Of a DNA stretch of 34,539 nt, positions 9,644 through 17,303 are shown piece after piece. The stretch is taken from the NCBI GenBank assembly GCA_964354225.1, contig CAYGZC010000197.1, positions 1 to 34,539 on the forward strand, in the 5' to 3' direction. The notes below the pieces were generated by a model, which did no database searches, had not been told where the DNA came from, and worked only from the letters and a program-made list of their open reading frames with translations. The position numbers and the translations under genes were made by a program. Within the stretch, counting starts at the first letter, position 1. Each line of letters begins with the position of its first letter. Origin of the DNA: CAYGZC01 sp964354225 (GTDB lineage: Bacteria; Bacteroidota; Ignavibacteria; UBA10030; SZUA-254).

Positions 9644-9994
9644 TTGTCGGCATATCCTCATTATATTATCGATGTCGCACGGTTGTTGCGCAAGCGATCG
9701 ACAATTCCAGAGAAGATTCTGTGGGAGCGATTACGTCGACATCAACTTGATGGATTGAAGTTCAAACGCCAGCATCATATAGGAAGATACATAGTCGATT
9801 TCTTTTGTAGTGAGCTGAGTCTTATTATTGAGTTGGAAGGTGGTATTCACGAGAAAGAAAATCAGAAGGAGTCTGATGACGTAAGATTTGAAGAATTAGG
9901 ATCACGTGGATTCAAGATATTAAGAATAAAAAATGATGAGGTTATTAGTGATATTGAAAATGTATTAAAAATAATTTTAAAGTTTAAGTATTGA
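9644..9994 (+). CDS. DUF559 (Vsr/MTES_1575-like) putative endonuclease
   Basis: The 116-residue protein matches the DUF559 family: ARLLRKRSTIPEKILWERLR near the N-terminus, then FKRQHHIGRYIVDFFC and LIIELEGGIHE, then RFEELGSRGFKILRIKNDEV. The Asp in IVDFF, the Glu pair in IELEGG and the conserved RQ/GRY residues fit the very-short-patch-repair/PD-(D/E)XK endonuclease fold. Its biological role is unknown. The frame opens with TTG at 9644 and there is no in-frame ATG before the conserved domain, so a TTG start is likely. The gene is closely bracketed by two CCCTCTCCC hairpin repeats and its stop codon touches the second, an arrangement that suggests joint mobility. It has no clear functional link to pmbA or to the DUF885 gene. 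Confidence 0.85.
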   Translation: MSAYPHYIIDVARLLRKRSTIPEKILWERLRRHQLDGLKFKRQHHIGRYIVDFFCSELSLIIELEGGIHEKENQKESDDVRFEELGSRGFKILRIKNDEVISDIENVLKIILKFKY

Positions 9995-10067
9995 CCCTCT
10001 CTCCTGAATCCCCTCTCCCAATTTGGGAGAGGGGATCAGAGTCATTACTATGTATAGGGGAGAGGGT
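9994..10067. repeat. CCCTCTCCC hairpin repeat, copy 2 (nested palindrome)
   Basis: A perfect inner hairpin at 10008-10036 has 14-bp arms (ATCCCCTCTCCCAA / TTGGGAGAGGGGAT) and a single-base loop. Outer arms ACCCTCTCTCCT (9994-10005) and AGGGGAGAGGGT (10056-10067) pair with one mismatch. The first base of the outer arm is the last base of the DUF559 TGA stop codon. Confidence 0.88.
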
Positions 10068-10099
10068 AAAAATATTCAATCATAAGAAACAAACATATT

Positions 10100-11344
10100 A
10101 TGTCACACACTCAAGCACAACAAACTCTTAACCTCGTTGCCGAAACGTACGTTAAGCTTGTTCTCTCTGTCGGTCAACACGACGGTAGTTATGTGGATGC
10201 ATATTACGGTCCACCTCAACTATTAGAAAAGGTGAAGGCGGAAAAGAAATCACTCGTTGACATCAAATCAACGGCAGAGAAAATGCTTAGAGAATTACAA
10301 TCACTTGACATGAAAGGAGTTGAAGAACTCATCTCGCTTCGGCTTCAATATTTATCGAAACAATTACAATCGCTCGTCGCACGAGTAGAAATGCTGCAAG
10401 GTAAGAAATTCTCGTTTGACGAAGAGGCGAGAGCGTTGTATGATGCTGCACCGCCTACATTTCCAGAAAGCTATTTCCAGAAAATTATTTCTGAAATGGA
10501 TGGAATATTACCGGGCAAAGGATCGGTAAGTGAGCGGTACGAAGAGTTCAAAAAGGAATTTATTATTCCTAAAGATAAATTGGATTCAATATTTCAAGCA
10601 GCGATTATTGAGTGCCGCAAGCGAACGAAGGAATATATCGAGCTTCCGGTAAACGAAAGCTTTACTATCGAATACGTCAACGACAAGCCGTGGAGCGGGT
10701 ACAATTGGTATAAAGGTGATAGCTTTAGCTTGATCCAGATGAATACTGACCTGCCGATTTACATCGACCGCGCAGATGACCTTGCCGCGCACGAAGGATA
10801 TCCCGGACATCATGTGTACAACTCACTTCTTGATACAGTTCTTTACCGTAAATACGGATGGATTGAAGCTTCGGTGTACGCGCTTTTCAGTCCGCAATCG
10901 CTCATTGCTGAAGGGACAGCGAACTTTGGAATCGAAGTAGTATTTCCGGGAAACGAGAGAATTGAATTCGAGAAGAAAGTGCTCTTCCCGCTTGCCAGCA
11001 TAGATGTAAATAAAGTAGAGACATATTACAAAATACACGAGCTTTTTCTGAAACTTGCCTATGCCGGAAACGAAGCTGCTCGCGGTTACCTCAACGGCAA
11101 AATGACTCGTGATGAAGCGGCGATATGGCTTGTAAAGTATGCGCTTATGTCACCAGACCGTGCGCTACAACGTACCCGCTTCTTTGATACTTACCGCAGT
11201 TATGTGATTAACTATAATCTCGGACAGGATTTGGTGAAGCAATACATAGAGCACCGTGGCGGGACACCCGACAAGCCGCAGAAAAGATGGGAAGAGTTTA
11301 AGAAGTTGATTTCATCGCCGATGTTGCCGTCGGGATTAGTATAA
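10100..11344 (+). CDS. DUF885-family putative metallopeptidase
   Basis: The 414-residue protein contains HEGYPGHH (residues 231-238), the hallmark of DUF885 proteins, preceded by AADDLAA-type acidic context and followed by SLIAEGTANFGIEVVFP, in which the Glu is a candidate third metal ligand. The architecture resembles gluzincin-type metallopeptidases. No signal peptide is visible, so it is likely cytosolic. Family members are often 550-600 residues long; this one is shorter and lacks much of the N-terminal helical region. The ATG at 10100 lies 32 bp after the repeat. Substrate is unknown; a peptidase role is inferred only from the His-Glu motif. Confidence 0.8.
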   Translation: MSHTQAQQTLNLVAETYVKLVLSVGQHDGSYVDAYYGPPQLLEKVKAEKKSLVDIKSTAEKMLRELQSLDMKGVEELISLRLQYLSKQLQSLVARVEMLQGKKFSFDEEARALYDAAPPTFPESYFQKIISEMDGILPGKGSVSERYEEFKKEFIIPKDKLDSIFQAAIIECRKRTKEYIELPVNESFTIEYVNDKPWSGYNWYKGDSFSLIQMNTDLPIYIDRADDLAAHEGYPGHHVYNSLLDTVLYRKYGWIEASVYALFSPQSLIAEGTANFGIEVVFPGNERIEFEKKVLFPLASIDVNKVETYYKIHELFLKLAYAGNEAARGYLNGKMTRDEAAIWLVKYALMSPDRALQRTRFFDTYRSYVINYNLGQDLVKQYIEHRGGTPDKPQKRWEEFKKLISSPMLPSGLV

Positions 11345-11434
11345 TATTTTACAGTAATGAAGAATATTTTGACTTTGAGGGGAAAAATCAATAACTTAAA
11401 ATAATAAAAAAATTAGAGAAAATTGGAGGGTTTC

Positions 11435-12277
11435 ATGAAAACAGTATTCGGTTTTCTAATATTTGCTGTTATATTTTGGGACATGTTTTCCTGCAAAGAT
11501 TCATCGGTCGAAACCACACCCCCTCAATCAGGTATTGAGCTCATCAAATACTTTAAAAATGTTCCTTGGACATTGAAAAGTGCAATTGTAGGCGATAGCG
11601 CCTTGCCGTTTCATCCATATGGCGACAAATTCATATTTCTGTTCAACGATACGGCTGTTTTTGGGTATGACGGATGTAATTGGTTCCACGGGAAATTTAT
11701 TATCGAGAATGGGCTTATTAATATTTTCAGTATTACTCAAACACAAAGTGGTTGTTACCCTTGGAATAATTTTGATGCTTGTGTGTTAAGAAATTCATGG
11801 AATCTTACACTTACCGATACATCAATCACATTTTTCAAGAATGACACCACCTTCACATTTTTGAGCCATTACACTCGCTCTTTGTCTGGCTGTTCCTTCA
11901 CGAATAAAGTTTGGAAACTTATTGCTACCAACGATGATGAATATCCTTATCTTGAATCTGTTGGTTATATTTTCAAGATAAAACTTTCCAGTGAACGCAC
12001 ATTGACAATCCGAGAGATCAACACCGATCCAAACATAGAATATGACTGTACGTATTATACAACATATTTCGGGATTGGAATAAATAATTCAATATTTTTT
12101 TATGATTGGGGGTATGGTCCATCATCGTGTATCGGTTCTCCACCCCCCGCCCAAAGGATGTCAAGAGAACTCATCGACGATATTTTAACCGCGACCAATT
12201 ATTCTACAACAAATTCAAGTTTGAAACTGATGCGTGCTTCGGATGGCAGATTTTACTCGTTCTCTTTAGAAGACTAA
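11435..12277 (+). CDS. Lipoprotein with META (HslJ-like) domains
   Basis: I start this at ATG 11435, where GGAGGG lies 4 nt upstream; an in-frame TTG at 11423 would destroy that spacing. The 280-residue product begins with a hydrophobic segment (VFGFLIFAVIFWDMFSC) with a lipobox-like MFSC, so it is probably lipidated. The first half has the META-domain signature FGYDGCNWFHGKFIIENG...ITQTQSGC (shown with a gap), typical of HslJ-like heat-shock or outer-membrane proteins. The second half, from CSFTNKVWKLIATN to SLKLMRASDGRFYSFSLE, looks like a second, degenerate META repeat. Function is not known. It lies alone between the DUF885 gene and the convergent methylmalonyl-CoA genes. Confidence 0.7.
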   Translation: MKTVFGFLIFAVIFWDMFSCKDSSVETTPPQSGIELIKYFKNVPWTLKSAIVGDSALPFHPYGDKFIFLFNDTAVFGYDGCNWFHGKFIIENGLINIFSITQTQSGCYPWNNFDACVLRNSWNLTLTDTSITFFKNDTTFTFLSHYTRSLSGCSFTNKVWKLIATNDDEYPYLESVGYIFKIKLSSERTLTIREINTDPNIEYDCTYYTTYFGIGINNSIFFYDWGYGPSSCIGSPPPAQRMSRELIDDILTATNYSTTNSSLKLMRASDGRFYSFSLED

Positions 12278-12295
12278 CTACCTATAAAGGCGGGG

Positions 12296-12697
12296 TTATT
12301 TGTTACAAATTTCAAACAACACTCCACCAGTCGATTTGGGATGGAGGAAGGCGATGCTCAAGTCCTCAGCGCCTTTGCGTGGTTGTTTGTCAATCAATTG
12401 AACACCTTTGCTTTCCATCTCCTTCAACGTCTTTGAAACATCATCCACCGCGAATGCAAGATGGTGAATGCCTTCGCCTTTCTTTTCAATAAACTTTCCA
12501 ATCGGACCATCCGGCTCAGTTGATTCTAATAATTCAATCTTCGTTTCTCCTATCTTGAAGAATGCAGTTTTTACTTTCTGGTCTTTTAATTCTTCAATGG
12601 CATAGCATTTCAAACCTAAAACATTCTCATAGAATCTGATGGATGCTTTCAGGTCTTTCACTGCAATGCCGATGTGTTCGATGTGTGTGGGTTTCAT
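12296..12697 (-). CDS. mce: Methylmalonyl-CoA epimerase
   Basis: The 133-residue glyoxalase-fold protein starts MKPTHIEHIGIAVKDLKASI and contains IELLESTEPDGPIGKFIEKK and GEGIHHLAFAVDD, with the metal-binding His and Glu residues of the epimerase family; it ends in GVLFEICNK. It interconverts the (S)- and (R)-forms of methylmalonyl-CoA, feeding the mutase encoded upstream. The reading frame extends 22 codons further, but that extension is translated repeat DNA; the ATG at 12697 has AAAGGA upstream and matches the family N-terminus. It is downstream of the mutase on the minus strand with a 93-bp gap filled largely by a CCCTCTCCC repeat. Confidence 0.93.
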   Translation of the reverse strand: MKPTHIEHIGIAVKDLKASIRFYENVLGLKCYAIEELKDQKVKTAFFKIGETKIELLESTEPDGPIGKFIEKKGEGIHHLAFAVDDVSKTLKEMESKGVQLIDKQPRKGAEDLSIAFLHPKSTGGVLFEICNK

Positions 12698-12717
12698 TGG
12701 TTGTCCTTTCGCTGTAT

Positions 12718-12790
12718 AACCCTCTCCCCGATTCCGACTACGTCGGAACCACCCCTCTCCCAAATTGGGAGAGGGGACGGGGGTGAGGGT
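12718..12790. repeat. CCCTCTCCC hairpin repeat, copy 3
   Basis: The core CCCCTCTCCCAA / TTGGGAGAGGGG hairpin (12752-12776) matches copy 2 in inverted orientation, with outer AACCCTCTCCCC and GGGGGTGAGGGT segments. An extra small hairpin TTCCGACTACGTCGGAA sits at 12732-12748. The repeat ends at the base before the mutase stop codon and fills most of the mutase-epimerase gap. Confidence 0.85.
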
Positions 12791-14473
12791 CTAAACTACA
12801 ATTTGTTCTTTGTATTCACCAAAAACTTCTCGTAGTGTGCCGCAAATTTCTCCAATGCTTGCATAAACGCGCACAGCATCAAGGATTGGCAGCATCAGAT
12901 TTTCATCGCCCGAAGCTGAAGATTTCAAGTGAGCTAACCTTGTTTTCACTTCATCACTGTTCCTCTCGGAACGCACTTTATTTAAAAACTTAATCTGTTC
13001 TTCCTGAACCTTCATATCAATCTTTAAAGTCTTCGGTGGTTTATCTTCTTTGACCTGATATTTGTTCACTCCAACTACAATTCGTTTTCCATTTTCAATT
13101 TCCTGTTGGTATCGATAAGCCGATTTCTGAATCTCACTTTGAACATATCCTTTTTCAATCGCGTTTATCATTCCGCCCATTGCATCAATACGATTGATGT
13201 ACTCTTTTGCTTCCTTCTCGATTTTATCAGTCATTGTTTCAATGTAATACGAGCCGGCAAGCGGATCGATAGTATTCGTAACTCCGCTCTCATGTGCTAC
13301 GATTTGTTGTGTTCGCAGTGCAATCTGTACTGAATCTTCTGTGGGAAGTGCCAACGCTTCATCGCGTGAGTTTGTATGTAGACTTTGAGTCCCGCCAAAA
13401 ACTGCTGCAAGTGTTTGAATCGTTACTCGAACTATGTTGTTATCAATTTGCTGCGCGGTTAATGTTGAGCCGGCAGTTTGGGTGTGAAAACGAAGCATCA
13501 TTGATTTTGGCTCTTTTGCTTTGAAGCGCTCTTTCATGATTCTAGCCCAAAGACGCCGAGCAGCGCGGTACTTTGCAACCTCTTCCAATAAATCGTTATG
13601 CGCATTGAAGAAGAACGAAAGCTGTCCGGCGAATTCATCAATATCAAGTCCGGCTTTAATTGCAGCTTCAACATAAGCAACACCATCTGCAAGCGTAAAC
13701 CCAACTTCCTGCGCGGCAGTAGAGCCGGCTTCTCTTATGTGGTAGCCGGAAATTGAAATTGTATTCCACTTCGGAATTTCCTTTGAACAATATTTAAAAA
13801 TATCCGTCACCAACCTCATCGACGGCTTCGGCGGAAAGATGTATGTGCCGCGTGCGATGTATTCTTTTAGAATATCATTCTGAATTGTTCCGCTGATTTT
13901 ATCTTTGCTCACTCCCTGTTTTTCCGCAACCGCGATATACATTGCAAGAAGAATAGATGCAGGCGCATTGATTGTCATCGAAGTGGAGACTTTATCAAGT
14001 GGAATCTTATCGAAAAGAATTTCCATGTCGGCAAGTGTATCAATTGCGACCCCAACCTTTCCTATCTCACCGTTAGCAATTGGCGCATCGCTGTCGTAAC
14101 CAATTTGAGTTGGTAAATCGAATGCAACAGATAATCCTGTCTGTCCTTGAAAGAGCAAGTAACGATAGCGTTTGTTCGATTCACGAGCAGTTCCAAAACC
14201 GGCATATTGGCGCATCGTCCAGAACTTTCCGCGGTACATCGTTGGCTGTATGCCGCGCGTGTATGGATACTCCCCCGGGAAGCTAATGCTGTTTAAGTAT
14301 CCATCATCGGTGAAATCATTTGGGGTATAAAGCGGCTTTACTTCAGTGAATGAAGCTGTTGTAAAATTCTTTTCTCGTTCGGGAAATTTATCCACTGTCT
14401 TTTTATAAATATTACGTTCCCAGTTAGATAGGGCTTCTTTTATTTGGGTCATCATTTCGTGTATCGTTATCAT
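12791..14473 (-). CDS. Methylmalonyl-CoA mutase, catalytic (large) subunit without B12 domain
   Basis: The 560-residue protein is the TIM-barrel subunit of methylmalonyl-CoA mutase: GYLNSISFPGEYPYTRGIQP, FGTARESNKRYRYLLFQGQT, SMTINAPASILLAMYIAVAE, SGYHIREAGSTAAQEVGFTL (His of the active site) and TNTIDPLAGSYYIE. It converts (R)-methylmalonyl-CoA to succinyl-CoA with adenosylcobalamin. It ends at about the length of the archaeal-type alpha subunit, so the cobalamin-binding domain must be a separate protein, not in this window. The adjacent epimerase supports this substrate over isobutyryl-CoA. I prefer ATG 14473; a TTG at 14485 is in frame but has no ribosome binding site, and ATG 14455 is another option. 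Confidence 0.9.
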   Translation of the reverse strand: MITIHEMMTQIKEALSNWERNIYKKTVDKFPEREKNFTTASFTEVKPLYTPNDFTDDGYLNSISFPGEYPYTRGIQPTMYRGKFWTMRQYAGFGTARESNKRYRYLLFQGQTGLSVAFDLPTQIGYDSDAPIANGEIGKVGVAIDTLADMEILFDKIPLDKVSTSMTINAPASILLAMYIAVAEKQGVSKDKISGTIQNDILKEYIARGTYIFPPKPSMRLVTDIFKYCSKEIPKWNTISISGYHIREAGSTAAQEVGFTLADGVAYVEAAIKAGLDIDEFAGQLSFFFNAHNDLLEEVAKYRAARRLWARIMKERFKAKEPKSMMLRFHTQTAGSTLTAQQIDNNIVRVTIQTLAAVFGGTQSLHTNSRDEALALPTEDSVQIALRTQQIVAHESGVTNTIDPLAGSYYIETMTDKIEKEAKEYINRIDAMGGMINAIEKGYVQSEIQKSAYRYQQEIENGKRIVVGVNKYQVKEDKPPKTLKIDMKVQEEQIKFLNKVRSERNSDEVKTRLAHLKSSASGDENLMLPILDAVRVYASIGEICGTLREVFGEYKEQIVV

Positions 14474-14758
14474 ATCAATTTTCAATATTATTAAGTGCTA
14501 ATATAAAAAAATCTTCTTTCATCTGATAGTCGGAATCTTTAAAGCATTAAAATTCTTAAAAACAACCATAAAATGATAGATATTTAGAAGAAATTAAAAT
14601 TGATAAAACAATTTGATTTTTATTATCCTCTGTTGTAACTTACGGTAGGTATGAAAGTACTGCATCAATCAATGTAACGTGGGAGGAAGTATTCTCCCGT
14701 ATCGGTAATTTTTGTATGCTGATATTAGAATCTCTTTTTTAGTAAAATAATTTTGGAT

Positions 14759-15832
14759 ATGGAAATACTACTCATCGCCCTCGTTCTGCTTATCGCCATT
14801 CTCATTTTTCTGCTATTCAACCGTCAATCTGCTGCACAACCGCAGCAGAACGATCAATCGATGCTGCTTATGCAGAGGCAGGTAGAAGAACTGCGATCCG
14901 ATGTCAGGAACAGCTTACAAGACGTAGCCCAAAATGTTAATCAGCAGCTTACATCGGTTACAAATCAAATCCAGTCGCAGACATCGAACGTTGGGAACCG
15001 TCTCGACAATGCAGCACGGGTTATCGGTGATGTGCAGAAAAATCTTGGCGAGCTTGGACAAGCCACTAAAGAAATTAAAGAGCTTGGACAAAGTGTATCC
15101 AAACTTGAAGAGCTTCTGCGTGCGCCAAAATTACGCGGCGGCTTGGGAGAATATTTATTAGAGGATTTATTGAAGCAAGTTCTGCCAGCCAATCATTTCG
15201 AGATGCAATATCACTTCCGGAATGGACAGGCGGTTGATGCGATCATCCGTACCTCAGATCGGATTGTACCGATAGACTCGAAGTTCCCTCTTGAAAATTT
15301 CCGGAAGATGATCTCATCCGACAACGACAGCGAAAAGAAAATATTTCAGAAAGCGTTCCTCAACGATGTTAAGAAACACATTAATGAAATTGCGACCAAG
15401 TATATCCTCCCCGACGAGGGAACATTTCCATTTGCCTTAATGTATATACCTGCTGAAAATATTTATTATGAAGTAATCATCAAAGATGAAGGTGTTGCTA
15501 ACGGCTCCGGCGTATATAATTATGCTATCGAAAAGAAAGTAATTCCGGTTTCACCGAACAGCTTCTATGCCTATCTGCAGGTGATTGCTCTGGGTTTACG
15601 CGGAATGTACATCGAACATAGCGCAAAAGAAATCTTGAATACACTCTCAAGATTACAGGGCGATATAGGTAAAGTACGTGAAGTATTTGATACGCTTGGA
15701 ACGCACCTCGATAATGCGCGGAAGAAGTACGAAGATGCAGATAAAAAATTATCAAATTTTGAAGGTCGGTTAGAAAATATTGCAGAGCATTCTTTAACCG
15801 ATGGAACAGCGAAACAGCTTCTCAATGAATAA
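14759..15832 (+). CDS. rmuC: RmuC-family protein (DNA recombination)
   Basis: The 357-residue protein has an N-terminal membrane helix (EILLIALVLLIAILIFLLF, residues 2-20), a Gln/Asn/Lys-rich coiled coil (about 25-115) and the RmuC domain (about 120-325), including LRGGLGEYLLEDLLKQVLP, VDAIIRTSDRIVPIDSKFPL and ALGLRGMYIEHSAKEIL. RmuC limits inversions at inverted repeats in E. coli and has a restriction-endonuclease-like core, but its exact activity is unclear. I start at ATG 14759; the in-frame TTG at 14753 adds only two codons. It is divergent from the mutase gene, with about 285 bp between them. Confidence 0.9.
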   Translation: MEILLIALVLLIAILIFLLFNRQSAAQPQQNDQSMLLMQRQVEELRSDVRNSLQDVAQNVNQQLTSVTNQIQSQTSNVGNRLDNAARVIGDVQKNLGELGQATKEIKELGQSVSKLEELLRAPKLRGGLGEYLLEDLLKQVLPANHFEMQYHFRNGQAVDAIIRTSDRIVPIDSKFPLENFRKMISSDNDSEKKIFQKAFLNDVKKHINEIATKYILPDEGTFPFALMYIPAENIYYEVIIKDEGVANGSGVYNYAIEKKVIPVSPNSFYAYLQVIALGLRGMYIEHSAKEILNTLSRLQGDIGKVREVFDTLGTHLDNARKKYEDADKKLSNFEGRLENIAEHSLTDGTAKQLLNE

Positions 15833-15885
15833 TAAAAATATTTAACAATAATTTATCCACAATATATTTCAGGAAGGAGACGACA

Positions 15886-16506
15886 ATGTATCTAAAAGTT
15901 CATCCGGTTACCCCACAGGGCAGGCACATTCACCACGCGGTGGATGTTCTGAATAGCGGCGGTGTCATTATCTATCCAACCGATACGGTTTATGGAATTG
16001 GTTGCTCGATTTTTAATACGCAAGCGATTGAGCGAATTTATCAAATCAAAGGACAGGATGTATATAAACCGTTTAGCTTCATCTGTTCAGACCTCAGTCA
16101 TATTAGTGAATATGCAAAGGTATCGAATCTTGCATTTAAGTTAATGAAACAACTTATTCCCGGACCTTACACGTTCATTTTACCAGCCAGCCGGTTGAAA
16201 CAACTTCCGAAAAGCATGATATCGAAAAGAAAAACGGTCGGAATTCGTGTCCCGAATAACAAAATATGCGCAACTCTTGTAAAAGAGCTTGGTCATCCAA
16301 TACTTAGCGCAAGCGTTACCGATGATAAAGGAGATGTTATTAACGATCCTGATTTGATCAAAGAAGTTTATGGAAAGCGTGTTGATCTTATTCTGGATGG
16401 TGGAAATAGTTCGCTCGAACTTTCTACCGTACTCGATTTGACGGATGAGCAGCCGATAGTGGTACGAGAAGGTGCCGGCGACGTGAGTATGATGATTGCT
16501 GCATAA
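15886..16506 (+). CDS. YciO/YrdC/Sua5-family protein (threonylcarbamoyl-AMP synthase-like)
   Basis: The 206-residue single-domain protein contains GGVIIYPTDTVYGIGCSIFN, IKGQDVYKPFSFICSD, GPYTFILPAS, GIRVPNN and HPILSASVTDDKGD. These are the conserved ligand-binding segments of the YrdC superfamily. YrdC/Sua5 make threonylcarbamoyl-adenylate for the t6A37 tRNA modification. The KPFSF segment and overall length resemble the YciO branch, whose activity is less certain, so I leave the symbol blank. An AGGAGACG ribosome binding site precedes the ATG. Confidence 0.88.
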   Translation: MYLKVHPVTPQGRHIHHAVDVLNSGGVIIYPTDTVYGIGCSIFNTQAIERIYQIKGQDVYKPFSFICSDLSHISEYAKVSNLAFKLMKQLIPGPYTFILPASRLKQLPKSMISKRKTVGIRVPNNKICATLVKELGHPILSASVTDDKGDVINDPDLIKEVYGKRVDLILDGGNSSLELSTVLDLTDEQPIVVREGAGDVSMMIAA

Positions 16507-16600
16507 GAGAAAGGGATTTAATTTCCCAGATGTTTCTAAAAAAATATTACCTCACAATCACCGATAACCGATTCGTAATCTCTGACGCGAAGGGTAATTC

Positions 16601-17101
16601 ATGATAAGTGGTGGCGAATTGGTAATGCACTTATTAGCAAGTCCCGGAGAGCGCCCTTTATTAGGAACCCTAAAGAATTTGTTGTATGGGATTGTTATCG
16701 GACTTTTTCTAACATTTATAAATCATTGGTTCGGTGTCTCGCGATTGGAAGATGTCTTCGGGTATTTATTTGTTGGATGTGGTCTTTCTTTTTTTGGATG
16801 GGGTGCTGAGCGACTTTGGTATTCTACAGCTTCAACAATGATTAAACATCCATTCGCCTGGTATGCCTATATTACCCGACTTCCGTTTTGGTATATTGCT
16901 GGCGGGATCGGGTACACATTTTGCCTGCTGATTGCAAAAAAAGTTGGACTGCTGAATGTGAATGAGATTCCAATCAAATTGTATTTTATGTTTGGTGGAA
17001 AAATGGAAGTTTTGATCCAAGTAGTATTTCAGATACGAGTACATCATTTTTTGAAAAAAATTAGTTCAGAGAATTATACTTTTAAAAATCAAACAAGATA
17101 A
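16601..17101 (+). CDS. Multi-pass membrane protein of unknown function
   Basis: The 166-residue protein has about four hydrophobic segments: LLYGIVIGLFLTFINHWFG (about 27-45), VFGYLFVGCGLSFFGWG (51-68), RLPFWYIAGGIGYTFCLLIA (93-112) and KLYFMFGGKMEVLIQVVFQI (125-145). I recognise no family. AAGGG 7 nt before the ATG supports the start, and base composition and codon use resemble neighbours. It is followed within 5 bp by a small gene and then the AddB-like gene, suggesting one transcript. Confidence 0.65.
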   Translation: MISGGELVMHLLASPGERPLLGTLKNLLYGIVIGLFLTFINHWFGVSRLEDVFGYLFVGCGLSFFGWGAERLWYSTASTMIKHPFAWYAYITRLPFWYIAGGIGYTFCLLIAKKVGLLNVNEIPIKLYFMFGGKMEVLIQVVFQIRVHHFLKKISSENYTFKNQTR

Positions 17102-17105
17102 TATC

Positions 17106-17294
17106 ATGACACGTATTGAACAACATAAAATTATTGAGACCCTCAGGGATTATGTTCATAAAATGCACGGCAGCGATCTGGATGATTTCGAGATGATTCG
17201 CAAACGTGATAGGGACGATGAAGACCTCGATGCAATATCCAGATTCCGACTCTCAGAGCTGTACGTGAAGTTTGTCCCTGAGCGTCTGCGCTGA
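17106..17294 (+). CDS. Small acidic/basic protein of unknown function
   Basis: This 62-residue protein is highly charged (MTRIEQHKIIETLRDYVHKM, then DDFEMIRKRDRDDEDLDAIS, then RFRLSELYVKFVPERLR) and predicted mostly helical, with no membrane segment or cysteine. I recognise no family. It sits tightly between the membrane protein (4 bp) and the AddB-like gene (9 bp), on the same strand, which argues that it is translated; overlapping frames offer no better candidate. It could be a small partner of the nuclease, but that is only positional inference. Confidence 0.6.
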   Translation: MTRIEQHKIIETLRDYVHKMHGSDLDDFEMIRKRDRDDEDLDAISRFRLSELYVKFVPERLR

Positions 17295-17303
17295 TTTACC
17301 AGT

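Noticed and set aside
12106..12492. 128-codon open frame across the META gene end and epimerase
   Set aside because: It overlaps two well-supported genes in other frames and shows no domain or coding bias.
12698..12763. Upstream extension of the epimerase reading frame
   Set aside because: The additional 22 residues are translated CCCTCTCCC repeat DNA; the ATG at 12697 has a ribosome binding site and matches family N-termini.
14486..14758. Riboswitch (for example cobalamin) upstream of the mutase
   Set aside because: Only a small GGGAG/CTCCC hairpin near 14681-14698 is seen, on the rmuC side; no B12-box or other conserved element is recognisable.
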